DNA of 64,000 nucleotides from assembly GCA_026874595.1 (NCBI GenBank), contig CM049314.1, forward strand, positions 75,654,300 through 75,718,299, written 5' to 3'. The DNA comes from Sipunculus nudus (taxonomy: Eukaryota; Annelida; Sipuncula; Golfingiida; Sipunculidae). Below the pieces are notes generated by a model that was not told the DNA's origin, did no database searches, and worked only from the letters and a program-made list of their open reading frames with translations. Made by a program: the position numbers and the translations under genes. Positions 23,576 through 35,879 of this stretch are shown here, in pieces (the stretch's first letter is position 1; each line of letters starts with the position of its first letter).

Positions 23576-23721
23576 CTTCACATCAAGGGATTTTGAACTT
23601 GATGCTCCCAGTATGTCCACAGCAGTCACAGTCAACGTGACAAAGTAACCTGACTCCCGTAACCCTGGCGACAACAGCATCCCTGGCATGTTTGGCTCTG
23701 ACCCATAATGCAGTAGCTCAC
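23576..23721 (-). CDS. Exon 13: REJ module, beta-sandwich part
   Basis: 146 bp, phase 1 to 0. The acceptor is CTTGTTTCTAAG and the donor GAAG|GTAGGA. It encodes ELLHYGSEPNMPGMLLSPG followed by SGYFVTLTVTAVDILGASSS, with the LTVTAVDxLGASS pattern typical of REJ and related PKD-like folds. The split codon with the previous exon gives Arg. Confidence 0.8.
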
Positions 23722-24181
23722 CTTAGAAACAAGAAAGACACACAGCTCTAAAGAAAAACCTATAAGGTACTAAATTAAGATCTTCTAATGCTAGAAAGTT
23801 TTTCTACAATTTTTTTTTCAATGTGGTATATTTGCTACAGTTTCCCCATAATTTGCCTTGACATTTGTCAGGTAAATAAAACTGTGAGCTTAAAACAGCA
23901 AACCGACAGGAAAACAGGAAACTGAAGCATATTGCAGTGTAGGACAAGCTTAGCTCATATGACAGGAAATTTCTTCCAATTATTATTTTGCACTTGAATG
24001 TGATAATTCTTCTAAAAACTTACGCTTGTGTGTGACCTCTCCACATAAACTGTAATATTATGATACTGTCTATGATTTCCTGTATTATGCCATAATACAT
24101 CCACAATTTATGAAACTTCCTAAAACCTTATGATTTGCTGTGATTTCCTACATTATGTTCATTGTGGCACAATGGAAACTG

Positions 24182-24594
24182 TTTTTTTTTTGCTGGAGGT
24201 AATCACTTCCATGTTTTAATAGTAACCACATATCAATTTTCTCATTATGGTTTTGGACTAATCTATTGTCAGTCACACACGCTTCTGCTCATTTTATATC
24301 CTTAAAGCTATGTATTGGTCTGGTTTATGTCAATTGCCAGCGTACTTGTAGGACATGAGGAGTAAAAAAAATTGCATTAACCAGGACCCGTGACTTCTGT
24401 ACCTGAGGTCTTGGGTGTGTTATCCTCCCCGTTGGTGAGTCATTCCATCAAGGAACAGGTGAAAAGACTCTTGTTTTGTGAGTGAAACACAGCTGTGTGG
24501 GGCCTAACTAAAATCTCATCGCCTCGGCTGAGATTCGAACTCACCATATCTCAACTTTGAGTCCTGTGCTGCACCCCCAGACCAGAGCAGCCGG
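24182..24594 (-). mobile_element. tRNA-derived SINE, copy A
   Basis: Read on the minus strand, it has a tRNA-like head with B-box GTTCGAATCTC (about 24531-24540) and a diverged A-box region near 24575-24590. The body ends in GGAAGTGATTACCTCC and a short A-tail (T run at 24182-24191). It shares head, body and tail with the copies at 56.0 and 57.5 kb and is the most diverged of the three. Confidence 0.72.
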
Positions 24595-25234
24595 CAAAAC
24601 AGAAATTTGTGATGGGGTACTATAAAATGCTGCAGTTTTATTTGGTTTTGTAGTCAACTGGAGAAGAGAGTTTTATTTAAACTTTCAGAATTGGGTCAAT
24701 CAGGTCATTTTAGTGGCCATCCCTAATGAAGCAAAACATCACCAGTAAAGCTTAGATAACCCTATTGAATTCATACTAATTTCTAATAGACTTACATTTG
24801 ACTGGGCTCAATTACATCTGTGGCTTGTAAAATATTCAATTGCACACATTACTCAGCTGATCCTTGACTCAATCATTCAAGACAATTTTTTAAATCTCCA
24901 TCATCATTATCCTTGGATGCAATCACTTCAGACCACAGATGTTGATCAATAATATTTGTTCAATATATTTACAATGATACATGTGCCAAGCTCAGGAATT
25001 TACAAGCACCTGAAACTACTGTTTGAATCAAGAAATTTCGAACTTCAAAGTCATGGGGAAGGGGTTCAAAGGTCTACTTGTTTAAGTTTTTCTGTTCTAC
25101 AAATCATTATGAATTGGAGGGGATTTCATCTAACATATTACTAGCCTTGAACTCTTATGAAAACATGACTACTATAACCTCTCTAACTACTCTTACAAGT
25201 TATGACATTCAGGTATAGGCTATAGAATTATAAC

Positions 25235-25236
<2 letters not shown>

Positions 25237-25266
<30 letters not shown>
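25237..25266. repeat. (TA)n microsatellite
   Basis: About 15 consecutive TA units in the intron just downstream, in gene direction, of exon 12. Confidence 0.9.
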
Positions 25267-25269
<3 letters not shown>

Positions 25270-25473
25270 ACATATAAAGGCTAATATATAACAGCTGAGA
25301 TGATGTGAAGTCTTCATCAGAGAAAAATTTCATATTCCAAAACGATTTATAAATCCAGATTATCAGTTATATGAGGACAACAAATTTTTATTGATGCTTG
25401 ATCATGATGTTTACAACACTAGGATCCGATGTCATGTTATACGTCTTTGTTTTGTAACTGCGAATGTACTTAC

Positions 25474-25680
25474 GATCCAATGGATTATCGTGGGTTGCGT
25501 AAAAGTAAAAGTCCACTGGCTCATCCTCATCGTAATATCCGCTGCATGACATGGAAAAGGCATCAGATAATGCAGTGCCCTCTGTTGGTAATACCTCACA
25601 CTTCCCTATTGTTGGCTGGGCATTAATGGTCATGTTAAGATCAGCTTGACCTTTGAAATATGGGCAGTAGCTATCAACCG
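25474..25680 (-). CDS. Exon 12: REJ module
   Basis: 207 bp, phase 1 to 1. The acceptor is TTTCTTTCAG and the donor C|GTAAGT. It encodes VDSYCPYFKG, then GKCEVLPTEGTALSDAFSMS, CSGYYDEDEPVDFYFY and NPLD. The pattern GxCxVxPxEGxALxxxFxxxCSGxxDxDxPxxFxFY is a hallmark of the REJ domain and is one of the strongest domain calls in the gene. Confidence 0.85.
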
Positions 25681-26338
25681 CTGAAAGAAAAATAATAAAC
25701 AGGAAAATGAAGAGGATCCATACACAATTATCATTTTCTGGTTGAAAAACCTCTAATTATCAAATTAAAAAAAATAAGTTAACATTTTAATATCATAAAA
25801 TAATATTTGTCTGGCTGTGTCACTGAAATAGTCAAACCAAAGTTCTGCTGTTCTGCTAAAACATAAAACAGACTATGATTTAGATATAGACAAAACACAA
25901 AAATATGTGGCACAAGCTTTTTACACATATATCTATTCTTAACAGAAAACTCTTAAATCTATATCATTAGCAGATCCAATACTTAAAACTATATGTGGCA
26001 TGATGAAACGGCTGTGACTTAAAGATTTGAGGCCTTAATTTGTCCACCTTACAAACAAATTTATTTTTTATATTATACTGTCCAGACATTTATCATTTAT
26101 TAAATATAACAAGACTTTTGCCATTTTTGAAACATGTCCAGACTTTTGTCATTTATTAAATATGTCCAATTTTTTGCTAGTTATCAAATATGTCTAGACT
26201 TTTATCAGTTATTCAATATATCCAGACTTTTACCATTTAGTTAATATATCCGCAATTTTGCCATTTATTATTAAGTATATTCAAGTACTAATGTCTGCAT
26301 GACCAGACAAAGGAAACATGGGTAAGTCAAGGGCCCAC

Positions 26339-26571
26339 CTGAAACTTTGAAGAGGCAGGAGCTTCTGGGAGATAAGTCGACAGGTGTAAAGCGACATTCA
26401 CGATTTGTTTCTCCGCAGGTAGTTTCAAACTTCATCTTACAGCCCGGTCTCTCCATGGGGGTCCATGAGTATTTCCACAGTGGGGTCCAGTCACAGTCCG
26501 GGCATGTCACCTTGATCTGCAAGGTGATGCTTAACGAAGATGTCAGTTTCGGTACACAGTTCCTCCTACAG
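26339..26571 (-). CDS. Exon 11: start of REJ module
   Basis: 233 bp, phase 2 to 1, donor TCAG|GTGGGC. It encodes CRRNCVPKLTSSLSITLQI, then VTCPDCDWTPLWKYSW and further Cys-rich sequence to SCLFKVS. NC..NC, L.C..C and WxYSW are typical of the N-terminal part of REJ domains. The acceptor (TTTTGAACAG at 26572) has a poor pyrimidine tract and the frame stays open for at least 15 codons upstream, so the 5' border is uncertain. Confidence 0.75.
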
Positions 26572-26664
26572 CTGTTCAAAACATTCAATGATAAACTAAA
26601 TTCAACGATGTAGTTGATATCATAATACCATATTTGTGCGTGTATAAGGCGATAATTTTAAATG

Positions 26665-27525
26665 GGTACAAGTTTTTCAGCGCCTTCAGGGCCGCAATTT
26701 ACGGCAATAAGCATTATTTTGTTGGACAACTGGTTGCCGTGAATATCAGTGATCATGTCCATACGATGGTACACTCAATAAAGAATATTACACTGCTATT
26801 TTTTTGTTTGAATCATTAACATGAGATATAAATATGAACATAGTTAAATAACTGATTAGAAATTTGCCCTTGCCACACTGACACAGGGATTTTAATGGAA
26901 TCAATGTATGAAAGCCTTATGGACAGTACAGCTAGTGATTTACCGGGATCGCGTACGGAATTGCAGAACCGACGGACTGAAACAGAATTCAAAATCCTGA
27001 AAATGTTTAGGTTTTAATGTATTTTTTCAAAAGGACCTTGACAATTTAATCTAAATGTATTTGCAGTGATATAATTGTCAGATGTCGCTGACAGCATGTT
27101 GGGCTCACCAATGTACACAAGGTCCGAGCTGGCGTTTTATGTGTGTTACACAGGACTCACATACGGCAGGCTGGGAACTTGGCTATATGTCATCAAGTAG
27201 CACGTAATATGAATATTAAAACAACGATGATCTTTATTTCACATGAAGCCGTATTTACGGCGTTAAATGTGCATGAGTTCCATAATTGTGGACGCTGTCA
27301 GCTGGCTTACATACTGACATACACGTAGACTCGGAGGCACACGAGACATGACACCTCAAATACAAGACAAGGAGTAGTACTTTATAATTATAACTATGAA
27401 ACGGTCTTTCTTTAGGTTGCGTGAAATGCAATGTCTGACAGGCTTGTGGTATTGGATTACTTCATGAAATGAATGTATTATAAAAGGTCAACAAAGTTCA
27501 ATAAAGGGACTGTGTTTCTGTGAGA
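26665..27525 (-). mobile_element. Partial copy of the 40.25-42.24 kb element, inverted
   Basis: Sequence here matches 40.9-41.8 kb in reverse complement at many points: the AATAAAGAAnATTAC block near 26780 against 41650, the ATTGCCGTAA/TTACGGCAAT block near 26700 against 41740, and ACTTTGTTGAC with GGTCCCTTT near 27490 against 40930. No terminal inverted repeats are present at this copy, so it is truncated. It spans a putative tiny exon (26944-26976) that I do not accept. Confidence 0.6.
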
Positions 27526-28503
27526 CACAAATATGACAAATTTCCTCACAATTTTAAAATGAAATACAAGATTTGGTGCATACATCTTCTTGGGAAATCA
27601 TCTGTTAAATAGTAACCGAAAGAAAACCCTGGTTAAAATACATGTATATAAAATAAAATAACGTAGTTCACTGAGGTTCTATTTGGTCATAACCTAATCA
27701 CATGGTTTCCTTCCACACCAGCACAACAGAATCAAATGGAACCTAATCAACATCATTTACACTAACGTGATATATTTTTTTGAGAGAAAATGGTGACTGT
27801 GACATTTTGGTGGATAAACCAGAAAAAAACAGATAGTTACGGATTAACAAGGGATTATAAACGAGGAAGCCTGGCTATATAGAGCATCGTGGTAGCCTTC
27901 GTAGCCTTCATGTGTCGTCTCTAATGTCTACCTTTAGCTACTTGGGGATGTGGTCATGCAGTGAGTGTTTGGAGAGATCCCCTAAATATATGCAAAAGAC
28001 TAATATTTAATTTAAATAAATACATTTTTTATTGAGTAAGGTGTCAATGCCCTGTAATTAAGACTCTCTTGACATGCTAATTTTTATAGGTCAACACGTG
28101 GAGATTTGCCGAAAATAACTTTTACCCAAGTTGGGGCCTTAAAATTGACCATCGTTTTATACACGAGACTGCTTTATTCACGCAAAAATGCAGTACATCA
28201 GTAGAACCGTATCTTGATCTGCATGTAGAGAGCATTAACTGATGTTGTTGGTGAACAATAGGTCTTTTCTATTTTACTAGTGATACCTTTCGGTGATATT
28301 TGATATATATATAATTCAGGGCTAGTTACCAACTTGTACGGCAGACAACAGATGTTTTTGACCCTTTTACATTAACGTATCATAATTTTTAGCGTCCTTG
28401 GCAGCAGTAAGAACCTGAAAAACGAGGTTCAACTTGGAAAGCTATGTGTTGGTGATATATCTGACGTATGATGTTAATTCATTAATTATCCAGGGGTCAG
28501 AGA

Positions 28504-28664
28504 ATATCATCCAGGGCTCAGGTATAATTGTTTAGGGATCAAAGGATATCATCCAGTTATCAAGTATAATTGTCCAGGGGTCAGTGGATATCATCCAGGG
28601 ATCAGGTATAATTGTCCAGGGGGTCAGATGACATCATCTACGGATCAGGTATAACTGTCCAGGT
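28504..28664. repeat. 42 bp minisatellite, about four copies
   Basis: Unit ATATCATCCAGGGATCAGG, then TATAATTGTCCAGGGGTCAG, repeated at 42-43 bp intervals with few substitutions. Intronic. Confidence 0.8.
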
Positions 28665-29225
28665 GAAATAAAGGATGGGGTAGGGGATAATTGTTTCACC
28701 CAGGGAAGTTGGCAACTGTAACAATATTAGAGCATATCATACAGTGATCTCAAACAGGTGTCAGTTGGATTATAGAAAAGCATCATGGGGTGAGGGAGAG
28801 TTGTCCAGGGATCGGATGATTGCAAAGAGGTTTAGAAATCACTTAATTATTGAATATTTCTTTCCAGGATGCATCAACCACAGTGATTAGCACTGAGTGT
28901 ATGTTCCTACAGATCTCAGTATTATTACTAAGATAGGGCACTTGATCATGAAATCAATTTTTATTTATAATGCATTGAACACTTTCCCTACTGAGGTCAC
29001 ACCAGTGGACTTGTCAGTTGTTAAGGCCTAAAGTGAGGTGTATATGAAATAATATGACATTTACATTACAAACATAATTTGACATTATATATACATTTAT
29101 CCTTAACTGAATTTATTTATGGGAGTGATTTTGCCGTGTTAGGGAAGATATTATACAAGGCTTCCAATGCTAGAGTGACTGATTTATATGATTTCAAAAG
29201 TTTTCTATAAATGAAACACTCTTAC

Positions 29226-29301
29226 CTGAGAGTGGTAGGAACAGTAGAGTTTCTGTCAAGACAGAGCCCAGCATAGGTCAACTTCTGGTGACAAAGACAA
29301 A
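29226..29301 (-). CDS. Candidate exon 10: Thr/Pro-rich stalk before REJ
   Basis: 76 bp, phase 1 to 2. The acceptor has a good tract (GATATCTTTTTAG) and the donor is strong (CTCAG|GTAAGAG). It reads VCLCHQKLTYAGLCLDRNST, then VPTTLS. It is the only piece that converts phase 1 of the linker exons to the phase 2 needed at the REJ exon, which supports it. Against it, dispersed repeat sequence begins immediately upstream. A shorter acceptor at 29253 would not fit the phase. Confidence 0.45.
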
Positions 29302-29309
29302 CTAAAAAG

Positions 29310-29725
29310 ATATCAAGAGCACCGCAAAGGTGTATAATATGCCGGTCATGTATCTGGTAACCTCTGACCTCATTAAATATGAATTTTGATAAGAAAGAAA
29401 TACAGGTGAGAAACTCTATTGGTAAATTTGAAAAAGGTGCCACTAAAAGTTGGGCGATCTCTGACCTCTTTAAATATGCATGTATTTTGCTGGAAATCCT
29501 ACTTTAGTAAAATATTTTATTGAATAATATTTCTGATGTAAGTTATCACACCAGAAAGTAGCCTAGTAACCTGTGACCTTATTAAATTGGTGGATGTTGC
29601 CCATAATCAAAGTAGTTATGGTGAGTTTTGTGAAAATTCATCAATGCCCCGGTAAGTTATCGCGGCGACAGTAAAATGGACGGACAGACAGAAGGACAGA
29701 CGGTATACAAAATACTCCCATCTTA
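29310..29725. mobile_element. Non-coding dispersed element with GGAC microsatellite
   Basis: Contains recurring blocks (CTCTGACCTCATTAAATATG at 29365, again near 29460 and 29570) and a microsatellite-like GGACGGACAGACAG tract near 29677-29705. It ends in CTTAGACGAGCGTATAAAAAG. It has the same style as the rolling-circle-like elements at 9.5, 14.8 and 49.8 kb, but is a different sequence family. Confidence 0.45.
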
Positions 29726-30652
29726 GACGAGCGTATAAAAAGTTAGGAACAAGAATGGGAACTAATGATCAATTATAATTGAAGATCAGTTGGCTAATAC
29801 AGACGATTTGATAATCAATCTTGCATTGCCATAATCAATTACATTAAAAAAAAAAAAAATTCCCATAGGCTTTATAATGAAGGTAGGTTCGCTTTCTAAT
29901 ATTAGTCCTACAGGTCTTCATCTGATCAGACATTTCTTACTCCTAGAGGTCAACCTTTGATGACATTCCTTTGATGACATTACATGAAATTACAACTAAT
30001 TCTCAACACTTCTCAAAAGTGAATAATAATTAATCATTGGTAGCTGATACGCTATTGACTCGGATGACCATGATCAAGGAGGCGACTTACAAGACTAGTC
30101 AGAACATCTACTGTCTTAATCCTACACACACAGTTAACATTTATTAAACAAAAACTCTGTTTCCATGCTTTCCCTGAGTGCTAGCAAATGTGTCTGAATT
30201 GAGAATGTCAATGTAGTATTAACAGCTTATCAGTAAACTACTTGTCAGTATCAATTTGCATTAAACACATATAAAACTGAATTAAAAATAATGTTCACAG
30301 TTTACAGTAACATATAAAGCTTTACTCCAAGCAAAATTAAACATCACCATGAGAACATTTAAGGTTTCCATAGAGATTTCTCCTGAACCTCTCTGAATAT
30401 TAAGTAAGACTTCATGGGTCTAACAGTAACCACTTTTTCCCTGGTTAACTGCAGAGAGGATCTAGAGGTACTCATTTCTTAAATGAGATATGCAGCAAAA
30501 TGATTTTACCAATGGATATTTAAATATTCATATATCCGATATTTTTCCATATCCAAGAAGTTTTCTCATATGTAATAAGACTAATTTTTAAAGAGAGTTT
30601 CATATTTATTAGAGGAAAAAATGTAACACAAATAAACAAGATACTGCCGTAC

Positions 30653-30670
30653 CTGGCAAAGTTGGTGTGG
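30653..30670 (-). CDS. Candidate exon 9: 18 bp microexon in Pro/Thr linker
   Basis: Only 18 bp, between a strong acceptor (CTTTTTTTACAG) and donor CCAG|GTACGG, phase 1 to 1. It encodes TPTLP with split codons either side, giving P-TPTLP after the preceding Pro-rich exon. Composition and phase match its neighbours. An exon this small cannot be proven from sequence alone. Confidence 0.45.
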
Positions 30671-31384
30671 CTGTAAAAAAAGACAAAGATACTGTTTATC
30701 ATGGATTTATGCTGAAACAGAGTAACATAGAAAACATAGAGTTATAAAGAGCACATAATGTTTATGCATGTGGCAAACACCACCAACATGGTGCAGATGA
30801 GAAACATTTTAATTTGACGAAAAGTAAACTATTGAACATGGCAGGTGTTACAAACTGTCGGTTTGCCACCTTCAAATAGGATATCATATTACAATTATGT
30901 TTAGAATGAACTAGCAGCAAACCAAATATATGACCTATCCCTTATCAACTTTACTTATATATAATGCTGGACGGGTTAATAAGAGATGAGCATTAGCAGC
31001 TGTGAAACAGACCAAAAGACCCACAACGAACAGCAAAGTGACTGTCATGGGGAAAGCGATTATATTGCAATATTGCACCAATAAAAGAAAGTGAGCATTG
31101 AAGTATCCACCACAGACCAAAACATATTTATATTCACGAGGTATATTCATACTCAAAAGTTATCATTTATTGAAAAATAGGACATGGTTGCCTGTGAAAT
31201 AATGTGGTTGACTTCATATTTGCGAGGTTAAAATTTTGCGATTTTGGATCTTTCCATTTATTCGCAAGGATTTATATTTTATTTCCTCGCTATACAGTAA
31301 ACTAACAAAAAGTATATCCTTTATTGTATGATTTTTTTCAATATGTCAGCAAATTCTTTGCAATTTGAAAATGACTGAGAGAAC

Positions 31385-33125
31385 ATTAAACTAGTATAAC
31401 AAGGACAGATGCGAACCTGTGCAATGTGATACACAACATGCTTGACCATTATTTGAAAAGTATTTGCATACTTTTCCAGTCTTTTCTGTAGTTTGACATG
31501 CCTGTAATGCTCAGGAAAATCTGGAAATCCCTTCTGATGAGGTCCAATAGAACCAGTCTTGTCTCTGTCTTTTTCTCCTTAGGACAGTTACAGTTAATGA
31601 GACTTCTCTTGTGCAGTCAGATGGACAGCCGTATTATCCGCAGGGAACAATGTCTCACTTGCAGTTTAATGTGTCCAATAACTTATCAATTTTTGCAAAT
31701 AAACATTATTTGACTTCTAGTTGGCAATGGAGATATGTCTCTTGCCTGTTCCCAGCTGACTTGAATCTTATTTAAGATTGTAATCTTTGAGTTAATGACA
31801 GTGAGCCTAAACAAGTCATTAGCACGTTTCATGTTTTCAATGACTGCTGGATAAATATCCTATGTAAGGTTAGCTGCAGAGTAGTTCCTCATATCATCAT
31901 CACTCTGCTCTCTAAATAAAAGATCATACCTTAAAACATCACGCAGAGCTGGCAGCTCAGATGACAGAAGCGTCCTACCAGCCCCCAACAGATTGCTCCT
32001 GTGTGTAAAGGTTGAACATCTAGTTCACTTCTTTGCCACTTTTGGCCCCATTCTGAAGATTTTATTTGACTGAGACTTCAATGATTACATCGACTTTTCC
32101 TCCCTTATATAGAAATTTTACCTGGTGGAATTACTGGAAGTATAGTCTGTTAACAGTTGCATTCAGTAGATTTTTTTTATGTTGACCTCAGGATGGGTAT
32201 TATGATTTCGTTTACCTGGTATGCAATGTCAGAAAATGGCGCAAAGGCTGGCTTTTCAACCTTCAGACTGAAAGTGTAAAATCCCAAAAGCACCTTTTTT
32301 TGGCAACTATAAACTGAGAACAAAGTTTGTAAATGGACCACTTAGGACCAGTAGTCACATTCATGTAACATGAGCCATGTGTTTCAAATGAACCTCTGAA
32401 GCATTTGTAAATTCACAGGAAAATGATATAAATTGATATGAAAAGGTATTAATGGATAACTTTTCCAAAATGATCAAATGGTCTTCAAAATTCATTTAAA
32501 CGCAATTGATAGTGCATAAGGTTTAAATTCAGGAACGATCTAACTTCAACAACAAATAAAGATGTACTGAAATACAGGAGTAAAATTCGAAAACGTTTAT
32601 TATTTTCAAATGATGATTTACCAAACAAGATATAATTTGATCTTAAAACATTAAAGAAATCTTGAGGTACTTCTATCATGGTACATGTTTTAAGCACTCC
32701 TCATATTGTATATGAGCATTTTTTTTTTTTTTTGAAAAACTGACACACCCTAACCACTAGTCTTGTGAAGAGGAAGTTATCTGATATGTATAGACCTACA
32801 CAATGTCGGGCTGATTCATAAAACTTCTCAGACAGGTCCACTTGGATAACCAAGCTCAACTGAGGCAGGCAGTTTGTCCCGAGGAACTGGAACTAATATG
32901 CTATTACAAGGAATATTTGACTTTACAGTTTCGGAGAAGTTTTTTTTTTTGCTTTTTTATAAAAAACAAGTTAATGCAGACAGCGAAATGAGAAAATCCG
33001 ATAGTATTTTAGATGACGGCTTCCTGTATAAACTTTGGTGATGTTAGCTCCTGCCATTTTTGAGGTGGTAGTGGTTAACGTACGGATGACCGCACACCAT
33101 TGCATAAGCTCACAAGTCGCTAATA
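31385..33125 (+). mobile_element. Diverged or interrupted copy of the GGTGGCGCCACC family
   Basis: The left part (31385-31500) has ACAAGGnCAGATGCGAACC and the CATGCTTGACCATTATTTG block seen at 48.17 kb. The right part (about 32760-33125) has the family's 3' half, ending GGTTAACGTACGG and CATAAGCTCACAAG. The middle (about 31500-32750) shows no family sequence and no gene and may be a separate insertion. Confidence 0.5.
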
Positions 33126-33432
33126 AGTTTTGTTCTTTATGGCAAATGATTTAAAAGGTCACATATTATTCATTATATTAATCTTGTTTTGATAACATAA
33201 ATATTATGTTTATATGAATACTATCAACATTTAGTCTTGAGACGTCGCAAGCACAGTTAAACAGTTAATGTATATGAGACGACTGTGAGGATACAGTAAA
33301 TGAAACGCCTGCTTAATACATGTTTAGCTTTTGTAGTCCAAATTCTCTAAATATTGAACCACTTGGTCATATATTGATGTTAATAATATATGTGGAACAC
33401 TTTCATATTTATACCATCTGAAGATTACTTAC

Positions 33433-33465
33433 GGGTTGGTGGTGGTGGTGTAGTAACCCTCTGGG
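33433..33465 (-). CDS. Exon 8: Pro/Thr linker after the lectin domain
   Basis: 33 bp, phase 1 to 1, with acceptor TACTCTTACAG and strong donor CC|GTAAGTAA. It encodes AQRVTTPPPPT. It follows the C-type lectin exon in phase and looks like an O-glycosylated stalk between lectin and REJ modules. Confidence 0.6.
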
Positions 33466-34656
33466 CTGTAAGAGTACATAAAAATTTGTATTTAATGTTA
33501 TTTTCTGTGATGTTACATCAACTAATGATATATGATAAATACAATATAACGCACTGCTCTTAATATACAGCAGGCTATATGGCACATATGAGGTACTTTA
33601 TAGGTAAATTCGAAGTCTTTCGAAAAAATAAGGTGAAAACTGCTGACTACTCAGGCACTTTTGTTTTTAAATCAGTGCAGCCGGGCAAATATTTCCCTTT
33701 TTATTACAGGTTTAATAGTAAAGTTTCATTTGATCAGAGAAAAACATGAAAATAACAGAATTGCTTTGCTAATTAAGAAATACAACATAATAAAAGGAAA
33801 TTACTTTTACCAATTTCTAACAATTTTATTTCTTAATAGAATTGTTAAAAGTAATTTCTTATCTCATAAGTTAATAAGACAAGAAATTTTTTTTACCAAA
33901 TTTTATTATTTTATTTTTTTCAGGTTGGTATTTCTTACCTGCCAAGCCGGGCGGTAATTGTTAAAATTCACCTGCACAAATGCTTTTGTCACAATCCCTA
34001 AATTTATTTACTTAAATATTACTGTTAAAACATTTTCGTTAACAGATAATATTTATAGACCATTTCTTTTTTTAGGAGCAATTTTCTCAGAGTTGTTTAA
34101 ATTTAAGACATATTTCTTTGTGAATATAATGGGAACCCTGAAAATAAATGAAAATGAGACAAAGAAAATTTAAGTTAAACAGATATATCATATGAGATAG
34201 GTACGATCTCATGTCAGATGGACAGAAGTGACACAAGTCATGCAGATAAACAATTGTTAATTGATATCAGATGATAAGTTGGACCCTCTGCTTGCCCTGT
34301 GGAGAAGGCAACCAAAGGTTCTCATCCGCCCTAAAGTCTTAACCACCTGCCCTAGGCTTGGTGTCTGAAAAACTAACTTTTTTCCTAACCATAGTTGTTT
34401 ACGTAATCATAATGCATTTGAAAAAAAAAATCGTCTTCTGGTTACTAATGCAAGGATTAGCCAGTATAAAGATGCACTTAAACATTTCATACTAATTAAG
34501 TTTTTTTACATGGCAACTTTAAGTGCTCAGTTTGAAGAACATCTAAAACTTGTATCAAATATTTTTATACTACGAGTGGTAGTTTATTACTATATACAGT
34601 ATATGTTCATGACTATAAAATGAATGTCATATAATTTGCCAATACAGTTCACTAAC
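33466..34656. other. Intron with a local inverted repeat, no gene
   Basis: Very AT-rich. An inverted pair around 33798-33860 (GAAATTACTTTTACCAATT against AATTGTTAAAAGTAATTTC) could form a long hairpin. Frames of 98 and 71 codons on the plus strand (33661-34173) have no recognisable motif and AT-driven composition. Confidence 0.45.
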
Positions 34657-34830
34657 CATTTCGAATCTTGCATATGTATGGTAGTGTCTGGGTGCATTCC
34701 TCATACATCCATTTTGAGCTGATTTTAAGGTTGAACATGGTACAACCAAAAGGCTTCGTTTGAACCAAGCTGTGTGGGTAGAACAATGTCATAGGGGTCT
34801 GATCAACCCAGCTTCCAAATTTGCTCATAC
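34657..34830 (-). CDS. Exon 7: C-type lectin domain, second half
   Basis: 174 bp, phase 1 to 1, acceptor ATTTTAG and donor AATG|GTTAGT. It encodes MSKFGSWVDQTPMTLF, FGCTMFNLKISSKWMYEEC and LPYICKIRN. The three cysteines (GC, EEC, YIC) are the expected C-terminal set. WVD and W..EEC......ICK are canonical. The EPN/QPD and WND motifs of calcium- and sugar-binding lectins are absent, so the domain is probably not a classical calcium-dependent lectin. Confidence 0.85.
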
Positions 34831-35356
34831 CTAAAATTTACAGCAGAACTGTAGAAAGAGTCTGTGATTAGCAAAAACTCATTAAATTTATTTTTTTTAT
34901 TAAAATTGAAAATACTGAACCAAATATTAACTCCTTTAACAATCAATAATGCATGATTACTTATATATCATATACATGTTTCAGTGGTCATCACTATTGA
35001 CAATTAACAAAGTAGTGTTGACAGAGTGACAGCTATATAATATATCCAGTGACCTCAAGTATTTTTTTTAGGAAAATACATTAAAAATTACTTTAATTCT
35101 GCCTAGAAATGTGTTCTGTTGACATAAAATTTATTTTGATAAATTTAACATTTTAATAAGCAAATGCTTCATATTGTAATAAAAAGTGGATTTGGAAAAT
35201 GTCTGCTTGACCTGTAGGGTTATAGGATTTACTGTTTACGAACTTTTTAAACATTTATCAACATCTTAACTATTTTAAGCATTGCCGCAAATACCTATTT
35301 GTTTTTATCTCTCATCCTGTAATTTATTTCTTCTTTATTCTTATGTTTAAACGTAC

Positions 35357-35545
35357 CTAACCACTGGTTTGGTAAAGATCCAAAATTTTTAATGACATAT
35401 TCATACTCTTCTATGGAGTGTATAGTCAACAAGACCCCTCCAAGGGCCATGCAGTTGATCATGGCATCAGTGAAGGTTTCTGGCTCGACATGTAAATGGT
35501 AGCAGTAACCAGCAAATTTCCCTTCATCTGGCAAGCAATCGTCAT
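35357..35545 (-). CDS. Exon 6: C-type lectin domain, first half
   Basis: 189 bp, phase 1 to 1, acceptor TTTATTTCAG and donor TTAG|GTACGT. It encodes DDCLPDEGKFAGYCYHLH, FTDAMINCMALGGVLLTIHS and PNQWLG. Two extra N-terminal cysteines indicate a long-form lectin fold. A..C...GG.L..I.S..E is the standard first-half signature. The split codon with exon 7 completes WLGMSKFGSWVD. Confidence 0.87.
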
Positions 35546-35879
35546 CTGAAATAAAATGTCAAGGTCAAGGTTGAGGTGAAGGTCATACAACAGTACCCAT
35601 CAAAACAGGACTCAGTAGGAATATATCCGAATTGAACCAATTAGGAATACTTTGGTCATGACTTCAGCCATGTCAAAAACTGCACTACAAGAGGAATTAT
35701 AGAAATACAATAACAATCAACTTTTTCTAAACTGGTAATCATAACCATAGATGATGAGTGAGGAATTAAAGCAGAAATAAATGTGAATATACGAACCAAA
35801 GCTCAAGCTTATCTCTATTGTAAACCACATGTAGTCATTTCCTACCCTTTACAGGACTTACCAGTAGTTGTTAGTATTA

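Noticed and set aside
26944..26976. 33 bp exon between candidate exon 10 and the first REJ exon
   Set aside because: Not listed as an exon: it lies inside transposon-derived sequence, and exons 10 and 11 join in phase without it. Kept only as a finding.
33661..34173. Two plus-strand frames of 98 and 71 codons
   Set aside because: AT-driven Phe/Ile/Lys/Asn-rich composition, no motif, located in an intron next to a local inverted repeat.
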